The position numbers and the translations under genes were made by a program. Positions 26,012 through 33,731 of a DNA stretch of 64,000 bases are shown piece after piece. Each line of letters begins with the position of its first letter. The stretch's first letter is position 1. Below the pieces are notes generated by a model. The model was given only the letters and a program-made list of their open reading frames with translations, did no database searches and was not told the origin of the DNA. Source of the stretch: Pandoraea capi (GTDB lineage: Bacteria; Pseudomonadota; Gammaproteobacteria; Burkholderiales; Burkholderiaceae). The stretch spans positions 124,001 through 188,000 of the forward strand of contig NZ_CABPRV010000008.1 in NCBI RefSeq assembly GCF_902459735.1. Direction: 5' to 3'.

Positions 26012-26042
26012 ATATCGAGATTTGTCGATATATATCGACAAA
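26012..26042. promoter_or_regulatory. ArsR-type operator before the MDR gene
   Basis: Contains ATATCGAGATTTGTCGATAT (26012-26031), an ATATCG-N8-CGATAT element found again before arsR with two changes. It overlaps a perfect 22-bp palindrome at 26021-26042 whose half is TTTGTCGATAT. It lies 28-58 bases before the MDR start. Confidence 0.72.
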
Positions 26043-26047
26043 AAAAT

Positions 26048-26350
26048 TCACAGATCCTTGCCGATGATGTCGGCAAGCGCTGCGATGGTGGCTTCGTTGC
26101 GCTTGTAGTAAGTCCACTGACCGATGCGCCGGACTTCGACCAGCCCGGCGCGTTGCAACGTCGCGAGATAGTCGGACACCGTCGACTGCGACAGTCCAAC
26201 GCCTTCCTGAATGCTGCTCACGCAAACGCCGACCGTGTTCACATCCCCCTCGTCCTGGGGCGGAAAGTGCTTTGCCGGATCCTTGAGACCTTTCAGGATC
26301 TCAAGGCGCGTCCGGTTCGAGAGGGCTTTGAAGATGTCGAGCAATTCCAT
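26048..26350 (-). CDS. ArsR-family winged-helix repressor
   Basis: 100 residues, the size of a bare ArsR fold: FKALSNRTRLEILKGLKDP, then the recognition region VGLSQSTVSDYLATLQRAGLVEVRRIGQWTYYKRN. It lacks the CxCxxC arsenic site; only one Cys (VCVSSI) stands in the region before the recognition helix, so a metal or oxidant sensing role is open. The ATG has no Shine-Dalgarno sequence and lies only 9 bases past the upstream operator copy, so a short or leaderless transcript is likely. Same strand as and just before the MDR gene. Confidence 0.87.
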   Translation of the reverse strand: MELLDIFKALSNRTRLEILKGLKDPAKHFPPQDEGDVNTVGVCVSSIQEGVGLSQSTVSDYLATLQRAGLVEVRRIGQWTYYKRNEATIAALADIIGKDL

Positions 26351-26359
26351 CGCGCCATG

Positions 26360-26379
26360 ATATCGAGATTTTCCGATAT
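26360..26379. promoter_or_regulatory. ArsR-type operator before arsR
   Basis: ATATCGAGATTTTCCGATAT, identical in 18 of 20 bases and in orientation to the copy at 26012-26031. It ends 9 bases before the arsR start, fitting autorepression. Confidence 0.7.
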
Positions 26380-26410
26380 GTCAATGTGGCAATGGCCGAG
26401 GATTGAACGG

Positions 26411-27364
26411 CTAATCGGCGCGTGCGCGGGCGAGATGGCTTGCAAACAGACAGAGCATTTCGTACATCAGCGTCGCGCCGACCAGCGCCGTGTTGCCGCC
26501 AACGTCGTACGGCGGCGACACTTCGACGACATCGCCACCGGCCCACGCGATACCGTCGAGCGCACGCAGCAGCGCGAGCATCTCGCGGGTGCTGAGACCG
26601 CCCACCTCCGGCGTGCCGGTGCCGGGCGCATAGACGGGATCGAGCGCGTCGACATCGAGCGAGAGGTAGACCGGTCCGTCGCCCACCACCTGCCTGGCAA
26701 GCGCCGCCACCGTCGCGGCCCCCATCGCCTCGAATTCCTCGATGAACACCACGCGCATGCCCTGCGCCTGCGAATATCGCCAGCCTTCGTCGGAGCCCTG
26801 CGCGCCGCGAATCCCGATCTGGATCGAGCGATGCGGATCGATCAGACCCGCCTCGATGGCCCGCCGAAACGGGGCGCCGTGCGTAAACTTCGAGCCCTTG
26901 AAGGTATCCCACGTGTCGGTGTGCGCATCGATGTGCACGAGTCCGACGGGCTTCGCCGGCTGCATCGCCTGCAACACCGGGTAAGTGATGGAATGATCGC
27001 CACCGGCAATCAGCGGCAACTTGCCTGCCGCGAACAGCGGTGCGAAGAATTCCCGGATATCGGCATGGGCCAGCTCGACGTCGTAGAGATTCGAGAACGG
27101 CACGTCGCCCACGTCACCGATCCGGCACCCGTCGAACGGATTGAACCGCGTCACGTGATGGATCGGTCGCATCATGGTCGACATGTTGCGAATCTCGCGC
27201 GGCCCGAAGCGTGCGCCCGGACGTGCCGTCACACCGCCGTCGTAGGGCACGCCCGCCAGGGCGATGTCGAGCGACTGCCACGCCTGCACGAACGGCACGC
27301 GCATGAACGTGGGAATGCCGGCAAAGCGCGGCAATTGCATTTGCGATACATCGGTGCCTGACAC
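26411..27364 (-). CDS. Ureohydrolase: agmatinase / guanidino-acid hydrolase family
   Basis: 317 residues. Binuclear manganese (or nickel) hydrolase that splits urea from a guanidino group. Metal ligands are complete: His124 (GGDHSIT), Asp146, His148 and Asp150 (HIDAHTDTW), Asp237 and Asp239 (SLDVDALDP). The early segment GDVGDVPFSNLYD recalls guanidinobutyrase and guanidinopropionase as much as agmatinase, and guanidine hydrolases also belong here, so the substrate is open. GTG start at 27364; the AGGAG before it overlaps the XRE gene's stop codon, so translation is coupled. Last gene of the ABC importer operon. Confidence 0.85.
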   Translation of the reverse strand: MSGTDVSQMQLPRFAGIPTFMRVPFVQAWQSLDIALAGVPYDGGVTARPGARFGPREIRNMSTMMRPIHHVTRFNPFDGCRIGDVGDVPFSNLYDVELAHADIREFFAPLFAAGKLPLIAGGDHSITYPVLQAMQPAKPVGLVHIDAHTDTWDTFKGSKFTHGAPFRRAIEAGLIDPHRSIQIGIRGAQGSDEGWRYSQAQGMRVVFIEEFEAMGAATVAALARQVVGDGPVYLSLDVDALDPVYAPGTGTPEVGGLSTREMLALLRALDGIAWAGGDVVEVSPPYDVGGNTALVGATLMYEMLCLFASHLARARAD

Positions 27365-27377
27365 GATGAATGCGCTC

Positions 27378-28031
27378 CTAGAAGGTCGGTGGCGTATTGA
27401 TCCAGAGCACGCGGGTCACCGTCTCGCCGGGATTGCGATAGCTGTGCGGCAACGTGCTCGGGAAGTGAAACGAATCCCCGGCGCGCAGCACATGACGTTC
27501 CTCGCCGAGCATCAGTTCCAGCGTGCCCTCGATCACGTAGCCCAGCTCCTCGCCGATGTGTGATATCTGCTCATCGCTGCTCGTGTTGGGCTCGATGACG
27601 TGGATATCCCCTTGCAGCAGTTGCCCCTGCCCCGGTACGACCACGCGTTCAAGCATGATGGAGCCGCGATTGCGCTTGGTCGGAAAGCGCACCACCGGCC
27701 GCTGATCGCTGCGATGCACCGGTGACGACGTGAGATCGGGACCGGAGACCAGCTCACCGATATTCGTGTCGAGCGCGTGGGCGATGCGATGCAGCGTGGC
27801 CAGCGAAGGCGTTGCGTTGGCGCGCTCGACCTTCGAGAGCAGGCTCTCGGAACATCCGGCGAGTTCAGCAAGCGCCTTGAGCGTGAGTTGCCGCACGAGC
27901 CGCGCGTGCTTGAGCCGCAGGCCGAGCGAGTCGTTGGCCCCCGGGGCGCCGGCCGTCTTGCGGCCCGCGCCGCCGGAACCACTGGCGTGGCCCGGCGCGG
28001 CAGAAGATGAGGCGGATTGACGTTTAGCCAC
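27378..28031 (-). CDS. XRE-family regulator with C-terminal cupin domain
   Basis: 217 residues. A Ser/Gly/Ala-rich N-terminal 35 residues, then a helix-turn-helix (LRLKHARLVRQLTLKALAELAGCSESLLSKVERANATPS) and a C-terminal cupin (HIGEELGYVIEGTLELMLGEERHVLRAGDSFHFPSTLPHSYRN). GTG start at 28031 with no clear ribosome-binding site. This architecture resembles PuuR, the putrescine-responsive repressor, which suits a neighbour of a guanidino/polyamine hydrolase. It lies inside the operon, so autoregulation is expected. Confidence 0.87.
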   Translation of the reverse strand: MAKRQSASSSAAPGHASGSGGAGRKTAGAPGANDSLGLRLKHARLVRQLTLKALAELAGCSESLLSKVERANATPSLATLHRIAHALDTNIGELVSGPDLTSSPVHRSDQRPVVRFPTKRNRGSIMLERVVVPGQGQLLQGDIHVIEPNTSSDEQISHIGEELGYVIEGTLELMLGEERHVLRAGDSFHFPSTLPHSYRNPGETVTRVLWINTPPTF

Positions 28032-28101
28032 CGTGATTTATCGAATAGGGATGAATGCAGCAAACTCAGCGGGAAACCGCAGGAAAATCCGCGCAGGAAA
28101 A

Positions 28102-28815
28102 TCAGGCCAGCACCGTGAACTCGACTTCCACCGGGTTCAGGGCGTTGATCGGAATGATATCTTGCGGGCACGCCGACATCACGACCACACAATCCATCAC
28201 CGCACGAATGTCGACATAGTCGCCCGCCTTAGAGACCGGCGGCAGCCAGTCGATCGAGTAATCGGACTTGATCGGGATGTTCATCCACAGATTGAACGGC
28301 TGCGGCACTTCGCGCGCGCGCAGGCCGATGGCCTTGAGCGCGAGCCGCATGTTGTCGGCGCAGTTGTCGTGATAGCCCTCGACGCCAAGATTACGGTAGC
28401 GATACAGATCGCACGCGGCGATGAGCGTGTCGTGCACACCCGGCGACGTGTCGGTCACCAGCTCCGCAATCGGACGGCGATGGTTCGTCACGAGCGGATC
28501 GCCGGGATGCGGAATCACCTTGTCCAGATAGGCCCGCGTGTGCTCGAACGACAGAAACTCGTTGAGGTGCTCGGCGTTGAAGATCCACGTATCGCAGACC
28601 TGCGTGCCGTGAGGATTTGCAATGCGGATCGTCTGGCCCGCCTTCACGCGAACCGCGCGGCCGCTGCGGGCGGGCACGGTGTAGGTCTTGCCCGGTTCGG
28701 GGGTGCCGTCGGCGGAGATCGGTTCGGCCAGCGTGGCGTTCTCGCCCAGGGCGTTGCCGTTGTCGGGCGAGTGCGTGTGATCGTGCGTCTGGTCGTGGGT
28801 GTGGCTGTGCGACAT
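28102..28815 (-). CDS. DUF1989 (urea carboxylase-associated) family protein
   Basis: 237 residues. The core shows the family pattern TVPARSGRAVRVKAGQTIRIANPHGTQVCDTWIFN, then GYHDNCADNM and FNLWMNIPI. DUF1989 proteins include the two subunits of carboxyguanidine deiminase that act beside guanidine carboxylase; the single copy here may do something related. The first 17 residues are a His-rich repeat (HSHTHDQTHDHTHS), a likely metal-binding or storage tail. Start at 28815 has AGGAG about ten bases upstream. It sits between the amidohydrolase and XRE-cupin genes of the importer operon. Confidence 0.85.
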   Translation of the reverse strand: MSHSHTHDQTHDHTHSPDNGNALGENATLAEPISADGTPEPGKTYTVPARSGRAVRVKAGQTIRIANPHGTQVCDTWIFNAEHLNEFLSFEHTRAYLDKVIPHPGDPLVTNHRRPIAELVTDTSPGVHDTLIAACDLYRYRNLGVEGYHDNCADNMRLALKAIGLRAREVPQPFNLWMNIPIKSDYSIDWLPPVSKAGDYVDIRAVMDCVVVMSACPQDIIPINALNPVEVEFTVLA

Positions 28816-28832
28816 GGTTGGCAAACTCCTGT

Positions 28833-30173
28833 TCAGAAGGGATGACTGAGTGTCGTGATGCAGTGTGCGAGTGCCCGGGCACCGAGCACGAGATGAGCGT
28901 CGTCGGTAGCTTCGGCCGGATTGTGGCTGATGCCGCCCCGACTGGGGACGAACAGCATGGCCGTGGGGCAATGCTGTGCGAGGTACATGGCGTCGTGGAA
29001 TGCGCCCGAGGTCAGGCGAGGCACGGGGCCACAGACCGATGCGCAGGCCTGCTCGACGTGCCCGAGGACATCGGGATGAAACGCGACCGGCGCATGCTGG
29101 AACAGTGCGCGCGCCGACACGCCGTGCCGCACGACGCACTGCGCGAGTGCGTCGTCGAAACGCGCGAGCACTGTCGGATCGGGATGACGAAAGTCGACGG
29201 AGAACGTGACTTGCGAAGCAATCGTATTGATCGCGTTCGGCGTGACCGACCAGCGACCGAACGTCACACGCGTGTGTTCACCACCTAGCGACAACGCGAT
29301 CGCTTCGAGTTCGGCGCGCACGGCACAGGCCAGCGTCATGGCGTCGCGCCTTGCGGCCATCGGCGTCGTGCCCGCGTGCGCGGCCATGCCTTCGCAACGG
29401 ATGTCGTACCAGCGCACGCCCTGAATGCCGTCGACGATACCGAGCGGTGCGCCCGCCATCTCCAGCAAGGGACCCTGCTCGATATGCAACTCGACGAAGG
29501 CGCGCATCGGCGCTGCCAGCGAGCGCGCCGTCAGCCCCGGCAAGGCGCGTGTATGCGCATCGATCGCGTCGGCCAGCGGCACACAGTCTGCGTCGGTCAC
29601 CGGCAGATACTGCGCCAGACGAGAGGGCTCGACGTACGCGCTGGACCCCATCGCGCCGGGCTGAAACCGGGTGCCCTCCTCGTTGGTCCAGACCACCACG
29701 TCCACCGGATAATGCGTGCGGATATCGAGTGCAGCGAGCGTGGCCAGCACCTCCATGCCCGCCAGCACGCCATAACACCCGTCGAGCTTGCCGCCGGTCG
29801 GCTGGGTGTCGGCGTGACTACCGGTCACGACCGGCGGCACGTCGTGGGCGCCGGGGCGACGAAAGAACAGATTGGCGCACGCGTCGACATGCACCTCGCA
29901 TCCCAACGCGCTGGCGCGCTCGACCAGCCAGGCGCGCGCGTCGAGATCGACGGGACTCAGCGCCGGGCGATCGACACCGCCGTCGGCGCGCGCACCGAAC
30001 GACGCCAGTGTCTGGATGCTGTCGAGCAGACGCGCCGGATCGACATGGGCTGCGACCCGGTCCGCGATGTCGCGGGTAACGTCGTCCGCGAGATGCCGGA
30101 CATGACGATCAGCGTCGCCACTATCGACGCCGTGGTCCCCGGCCTGATGAGACGACATCGGTGAGGCGCTCAT
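28833..30173 (-). CDS. Zn-dependent amidohydrolase, M20 type (allantoate amidohydrolase / N-carbamoyl amino acid hydrolase)
   Basis: 446 residues. Metal-site motifs: GSHADTQPTGGKLDG, TNEEGTRF and ELHIEQG, with the C-terminal His in FHDAMYLAQH. This group hydrolyses ureido or carbamoyl C-N bonds (allantoate, ureidoglycolate, N-carbamoyl amino acids, beta-ureidopropionate). Its ATG overlaps the TGA of the ABC ATPase gene as ATGA, so it is co-translated with the importer. With a ureohydrolase and a DUF1989 protein in the same operon, a ureido- or guanidino-compound pathway is likely. Confidence 0.87.
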   Translation of the reverse strand: MSASPMSSHQAGDHGVDSGDADRHVRHLADDVTRDIADRVAAHVDPARLLDSIQTLASFGARADGGVDRPALSPVDLDARAWLVERASALGCEVHVDACANLFFRRPGAHDVPPVVTGSHADTQPTGGKLDGCYGVLAGMEVLATLAALDIRTHYPVDVVVWTNEEGTRFQPGAMGSSAYVEPSRLAQYLPVTDADCVPLADAIDAHTRALPGLTARSLAAPMRAFVELHIEQGPLLEMAGAPLGIVDGIQGVRWYDIRCEGMAAHAGTTPMAARRDAMTLACAVRAELEAIALSLGGEHTRVTFGRWSVTPNAINTIASQVTFSVDFRHPDPTVLARFDDALAQCVVRHGVSARALFQHAPVAFHPDVLGHVEQACASVCGPVPRLTSGAFHDAMYLAQHCPTAMLFVPSRGGISHNPAEATDDAHLVLGARALAHCITTLSHPF

Positions 30174-31027
30174 GATTGCCCCTCCACGAGACGCATGGCG
30201 GGCGACACAGGCGCGACCGGCGCGATTGAGGCGGCCTCGCTCCCCGGCAAACTGCGCTCGAACCACGGCTTGAGAAACTGTTGCAGACGTGGCGAGCGCG
30301 ACTGACCGAACAATTGCGCGGGCGCGCCGATTTCCACGACACGTCCGGCTTCCATGAACACGATCCGGTCGGAGATCTTCGCGGCGAAGCTCATCTCATG
30401 CGTGACCATCACCATGGTCATGCCGTCCTGACCGAGGCTGCGAATCACGGTAAGCACCTCTTCGACCAGTTCCGGATCGAGTGCAGACGTCGGCTCGTCG
30501 AGCAGCATGACTTCCGGCTCGATCGCCAGCGCCCGCGCGATGCCGACACGTTGCTGCTGACCGCCGCTCAGCCTCGACGGATAGACGTCCGCCTTGTGAT
30601 CCATGCCCACACGCCGCAGCGCGCTCATCGCCTTGGCGTGCGCCTCACGCTTGCCGATCTTTTTCGAGAGCACGAGCGGCGCGGCAACGTTCTCGACGAC
30701 TGTCATGTGCGGCCACAGGTTGAACTGCTGAAACACCATGGCGACCGGCCGCCGGACTTCCGCGATGGCTGCATCGCTGTCGCGATCGCGCTCGCTGCGT
30801 CCCGGCGAGTGATAGCCCAGCAACTGGCCTTTGATCCACACTTCCCCTTCGTCATAGGCTTCGAGGAAGTTCATGCAACGCAGCAACGTCGTCTTGCCGG
30901 AACCGGACGGGCCGATCAGGGTGACGATCTCACCGCGTGCGATATCGAGATCGATACCTTGCAGCACGCGCACGTCGCCATAGGACTTGCCGACGCCACG
31001 TAGCGAGAGAATCGGGAGTTGGCTCAT
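30170..31027 (-). CDS. Polar amino acid-type ABC importer, ATP-binding protein
   Basis: 285 residues. Walker A GPSGSGKTT, Q-loop FQQFNLWPHMT, signature LSGGQQQR, Walker B VMLLDEPTSALD and the switch His in MVTHEMSF are all intact. GlnQ/HisP-like. An acidic/basic insertion (RSERDRDSDAAIAEVRR) lies before the Q-loop, as in histidine-type ATPases. The C-terminus has a 30-residue Ala/Pro-rich extension. Operon order is binding protein, permease, permease, ATPase. Confidence 0.9.
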   Translation of the reverse strand: MSQLPILSLRGVGKSYGDVRVLQGIDLDIARGEIVTLIGPSGSGKTTLLRCMNFLEAYDEGEVWIKGQLLGYHSPGRSERDRDSDAAIAEVRRPVAMVFQQFNLWPHMTVVENVAAPLVLSKKIGKREAHAKAMSALRRVGMDHKADVYPSRLSGGQQQRVGIARALAIEPEVMLLDEPTSALDPELVEEVLTVIRSLGQDGMTMVMVTHEMSFAAKISDRIVFMEAGRVVEIGAPAQLFGQSRSPRLQQFLKPWFERSLPGSEAASIAPVAPVSPAMRLVEGQS

Positions 31028-31033
31028 GGACGT

Positions 31034-31690
31034 CTACCGAAGAAAAGGGATGAAACGCAGGGCACGGCGCGCCATCATCGCGACCGACTGCGTGAGCAGC
31101 CAGTAACCGGCGATGAGCAGCGCATACGGCAACACATAGGTGTACGTGGAGGACACGATGTCACTGGCGGTCATGGTGAGCTCGGGCACCGTGATGATCG
31201 ACGCGACCGCGCTTTCCTTGATGACGAGAATGACCTGATTGGCCAGCAACGGCAGCGCGAAGGCGAGCGCCTGCGGGCATTCGATCGCACGAAACACGGC
31301 CCAGCGACCAATGCCGAAGGCTTGCGCCGCCTCCCGCTGTCCGCGCGCGACGCTGTTCCAGCCCGCGCGGAAGATCTCCGCGAAGTAAGCGGCGGCGTAG
31401 ACTGCCAACGACACCACGGTGGCGTCGACCGCGTCGAGCGTGATGCCCAGCGCCGGCAGACCGAAGTACACGATCATCAGTTGCGAGAGATACGGCGTGC
31501 CGCGAATGAGCCACACGTACAGACGGTACGGCAGGCCCAGCGCACGCGGGAAACGCAGGCGTAACGCGTTCAGTACGAAGCCGCCCGCCATGCCGAGCAC
31601 CGCGGCAATCACACTGACCTCCAGCGTGACGAGCATCGCCGCGAGATAGCGTGGAATGAGCGGCAGCATCGCCGAAATGAGATCGTTCAC
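31034..31690 (-). CDS. Polar amino acid-type ABC importer, permease 2
   Basis: 218 residues, about five membrane segments with the permease coupling-loop motif EIFRAGWNSVARGQREAAQAFGIGRW. GTG start at 31690 with GGAG upstream that overlaps the end of the previous permease gene. Pairs with the other permease as a heterodimeric HisQM-type channel. Confidence 0.87.
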   Translation of the reverse strand: MNDLISAMLPLIPRYLAAMLVTLEVSVIAAVLGMAGGFVLNALRLRFPRALGLPYRLYVWLIRGTPYLSQLMIVYFGLPALGITLDAVDATVVSLAVYAAAYFAEIFRAGWNSVARGQREAAQAFGIGRWAVFRAIECPQALAFALPLLANQVILVIKESAVASIITVPELTMTASDIVSSTYTYVLPYALLIAGYWLLTQSVAMMARRALRFIPFLR

Positions 31691-31707
31691 GAGTCGAGGC
31701 TCCGGGC

Positions 31708-32394
31708 TCAGGTACGGCGCGCCATACGGCGTGCCCAGACGGCGCCGGCCGCCGACACCAGCGACGTGATGACCAGATAGCCGAGTGCGGCCATGGAATA
31801 CACCTCCAGGGGGCGGTACGTCGCAGACGCCAGTTGCTGCCCCACGCGCGTGAGATCCGTCACCGTAATGACCGACACCACGGCCGATGCCTTCACGACG
31901 TCGATCACTTCGGACACGAGCGCGGGCGACGTCAGCGCCGCGACCTGCGGCACTTCGATGCGCCAGAGCGTCTGCGAGCGCGTCAGGTTGAAGGTGCGCG
32001 CCGCTTCGATCTGACCGGCAGGAATGGCGCGAAAGCCCGCGCCGAGAATCTGCGACTGATAGGCCGCCGTGTTCAACGCAAGGCCGATCACGGCGGCGAT
32101 GCTGCCGGGCCAGGTCAGCCCCAGCGCCGACGGAATGAAGTAGCACACCAGCAACTGCGCGAGCACCGGAGTGCCGCGCACGATGCTGATGTAGATACGT
32201 GCGACCCGCGAGACGACACGGCCACCGCTCGTCTCGACGAGATACAGAAACACCCCGCCGAAGAAACCGAACACCACGGCCACCGCCGAGATCCACAAGG
32301 TCGTGACCGCGCCGTCGAGCATCTGCGGCAAGTAGCCGAGACATCGGGCAAGGAGATCGGGAACGATCGTGGGAGCAAGAGCGGCAGCGTTCAT
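31708..32394 (-). CDS. Polar amino acid-type ABC importer, permease 1
   Basis: 228 residues, about five membrane segments; the coupling loop reads QSQILGAGFRAIPAGQIEAARTFNLTRSQ, contacting the ATPase. Forty bp behind the binding-protein gene on the same strand. Forms the membrane pore with permease 2. Confidence 0.87.
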   Translation of the reverse strand: MNAAALAPTIVPDLLARCLGYLPQMLDGAVTTLWISAVAVVFGFFGGVFLYLVETSGGRVVSRVARIYISIVRGTPVLAQLLVCYFIPSALGLTWPGSIAAVIGLALNTAAYQSQILGAGFRAIPAGQIEAARTFNLTRSQTLWRIEVPQVAALTSPALVSEVIDVVKASAVVSVITVTDLTRVGQQLASATYRPLEVYSMAALGYLVITSLVSAAGAVWARRMARRT

Positions 32395-32433
32395 GGTGTC
32401 GGGGCTGGCGAGGGGTAGACGTGTCGGCCTGCG

Positions 32434-33300
32434 TTACATCGTGGGTTCGGGAACGGCGTCGGCCGGTACGTCCATCGTCGAGCCGAACCACTTCAGCTGG
32501 AGTTGCTTCATGGTGCCGTCACGGTTGGCACGGGCGATGCCGTCGCTAAAGAGTTTGACGAGCGCGGCGCTGTCGGCGTCCTTGCGTCCAACCCACGCGA
32601 AGTAGGTCTTCGGGCCGATCGTCTGCGACAAGATCGTGAACACACCGGGGCGTGCCTTCATCAGCGGTCCAAGATTGGCGACCGATTGCGCGACGGCATC
32701 GATGCGACCGACCGCGAGATCGGCGTAGGCTTCATCGAACGCGACGTATTGCTTGATCTGCTTGATGCCTGCACCGCCGTCGGCCTTGAGCTTCTTGTCC
32801 AGCGCGATGAGCGCCTGAAGCTGCGCCGAACCGGTTTGCGAGCCGACGGTCTTGCCGTTCAGATCGGTGGGCGTCGCAATGCCCTTGTCCCCTGCGCGCA
32901 CGAGCACGCCGGTCGTGGCATCGGCCACCGGCACGGTGAACGCGAAGTGACTCGCGCGGTCCTTGTTGATCGTGACCGCCGTGACCACGATGTCGAAGCG
33001 CTTCGCATCGAGACCGGGCAACAGCCCCTGGAACGGCAGGTCGAGTTGCTTGACCTTGACGTCCGGGAGCGCCTTGAGCACGTATTGCATGAGATCGGCG
33101 TCGTACCCGACGATCTTGCCGTTCTCTACCGACTCGAACGGCGCATAACGCGCTTCGGTAGCAATCGTGATTTCCTTGTTTGACTTGACTCGGGCGAGCA
33201 AGTCGGCGGTTTGCGCCCACCCCGATGTGGCCGTCAATAGCGCGACCGAGCCGGTCAGCGTGGCCACCAGAGTGCGAATGAGAGAGAACGACTTTTGCAT
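32434..33300 (-). CDS. Periplasmic substrate-binding protein of the amino acid-type ABC importer
   Basis: 288 residues. Signal peptide of about 29 residues ending SGWA before Q. The mature protein starts with the family-3 binding-protein pattern ITIATEARYAPFESVENGKIVGYDADLMQYVLKAL. The start at 33300 is set by AAGGAG five to six bases away; longer frames lack a signal peptide. First gene of the operon running to 26411. The ligand is probably a cationic amino acid or guanidino compound, by context only. Confidence 0.88.
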   Translation of the reverse strand: MQKSFSLIRTLVATLTGSVALLTATSGWAQTADLLARVKSNKEITIATEARYAPFESVENGKIVGYDADLMQYVLKALPDVKVKQLDLPFQGLLPGLDAKRFDIVVTAVTINKDRASHFAFTVPVADATTGVLVRAGDKGIATPTDLNGKTVGSQTGSAQLQALIALDKKLKADGGAGIKQIKQYVAFDEAYADLAVGRIDAVAQSVANLGPLMKARPGVFTILSQTIGPKTYFAWVGRKDADSAALVKLFSDGIARANRDGTMKQLQLKWFGSTMDVPADAVPEPTM

Positions 33301-33360
33301 GATGCTCCTTGTCAGGCCAGTACTGCCGAAGATCGGCTTTATGAAATAAACATGAAATCC

Positions 33361-33377
33361 ATTCAAGTCACTTGAAT
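33361..33377. promoter_or_regulatory. Palindrome upstream of the ABC importer operon
   Basis: ATTCAAGTCACTTGAAT: perfect 8-bp arms around one base, 61-77 bases before the binding-protein start. A good candidate operator for this operon, perhaps for its own XRE-cupin regulator. Confidence 0.5.
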
Positions 33378-33562
33378 ACGAGTCCATGAGCATGAACCGT
33401 GCCAACGTGACGGATGACGCACCGAAAGCCCCGCCGGTATTGGCTGAGGCAGACAAAAGCGACGGGCATTGGGAGATGGGCCGGCACGCAGGCGCGTGTC
33501 GACCGGGTGCGGACATGCACCTCACGCGTGCACGACGCACCGAAAACGGCACGATGCGTCAT

Positions 33563-33577
33563 ATAGATGGCATCTAT
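33563..33577. promoter_or_regulatory. LysR-type box before mdlB (copy A)
   Basis: ATAGATGGCATCTAT: a palindrome around a single central base with T-N11-A geometry, 155 bases upstream of mdlB. Differs by one base from each of the copies at 43439-43453 (reverse strand) and 45653-45667. Confidence 0.75.
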
Positions 33578-33731
33578 CCGGCGCAGAAAAACAGATGATT
33601 TGCCTTATCCGGACGCCGTCCTTAGCATGGGTCGCATCCGGGGCGCGACGACACGGCGAGGGGTGTTGCATCGCGCATTCGTGCCTTCGTGCATGCCGCA
33701 GCCCCGGCACTCATAAGAACAGGAGACAACG

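Larger units (their letters stand above)
33301..33731. other. Divergent promoter region of the ABC importer operon and mdlB
   Basis: About 430 bases without a gene. It holds a 17-bp palindrome near the importer start and the 15-bp LysR-type box toward mdlB (both listed separately). Small open frames in it are GC-driven and lack ribosome-binding sites. Confidence 0.6.

Noticed and set aside
31034-32491. A 485-codon frame extending permease 2 upstream
   Set aside because: The upstream part shadows permease 1; a GTG with ribosome-binding site at 31690 gives the normal permease.
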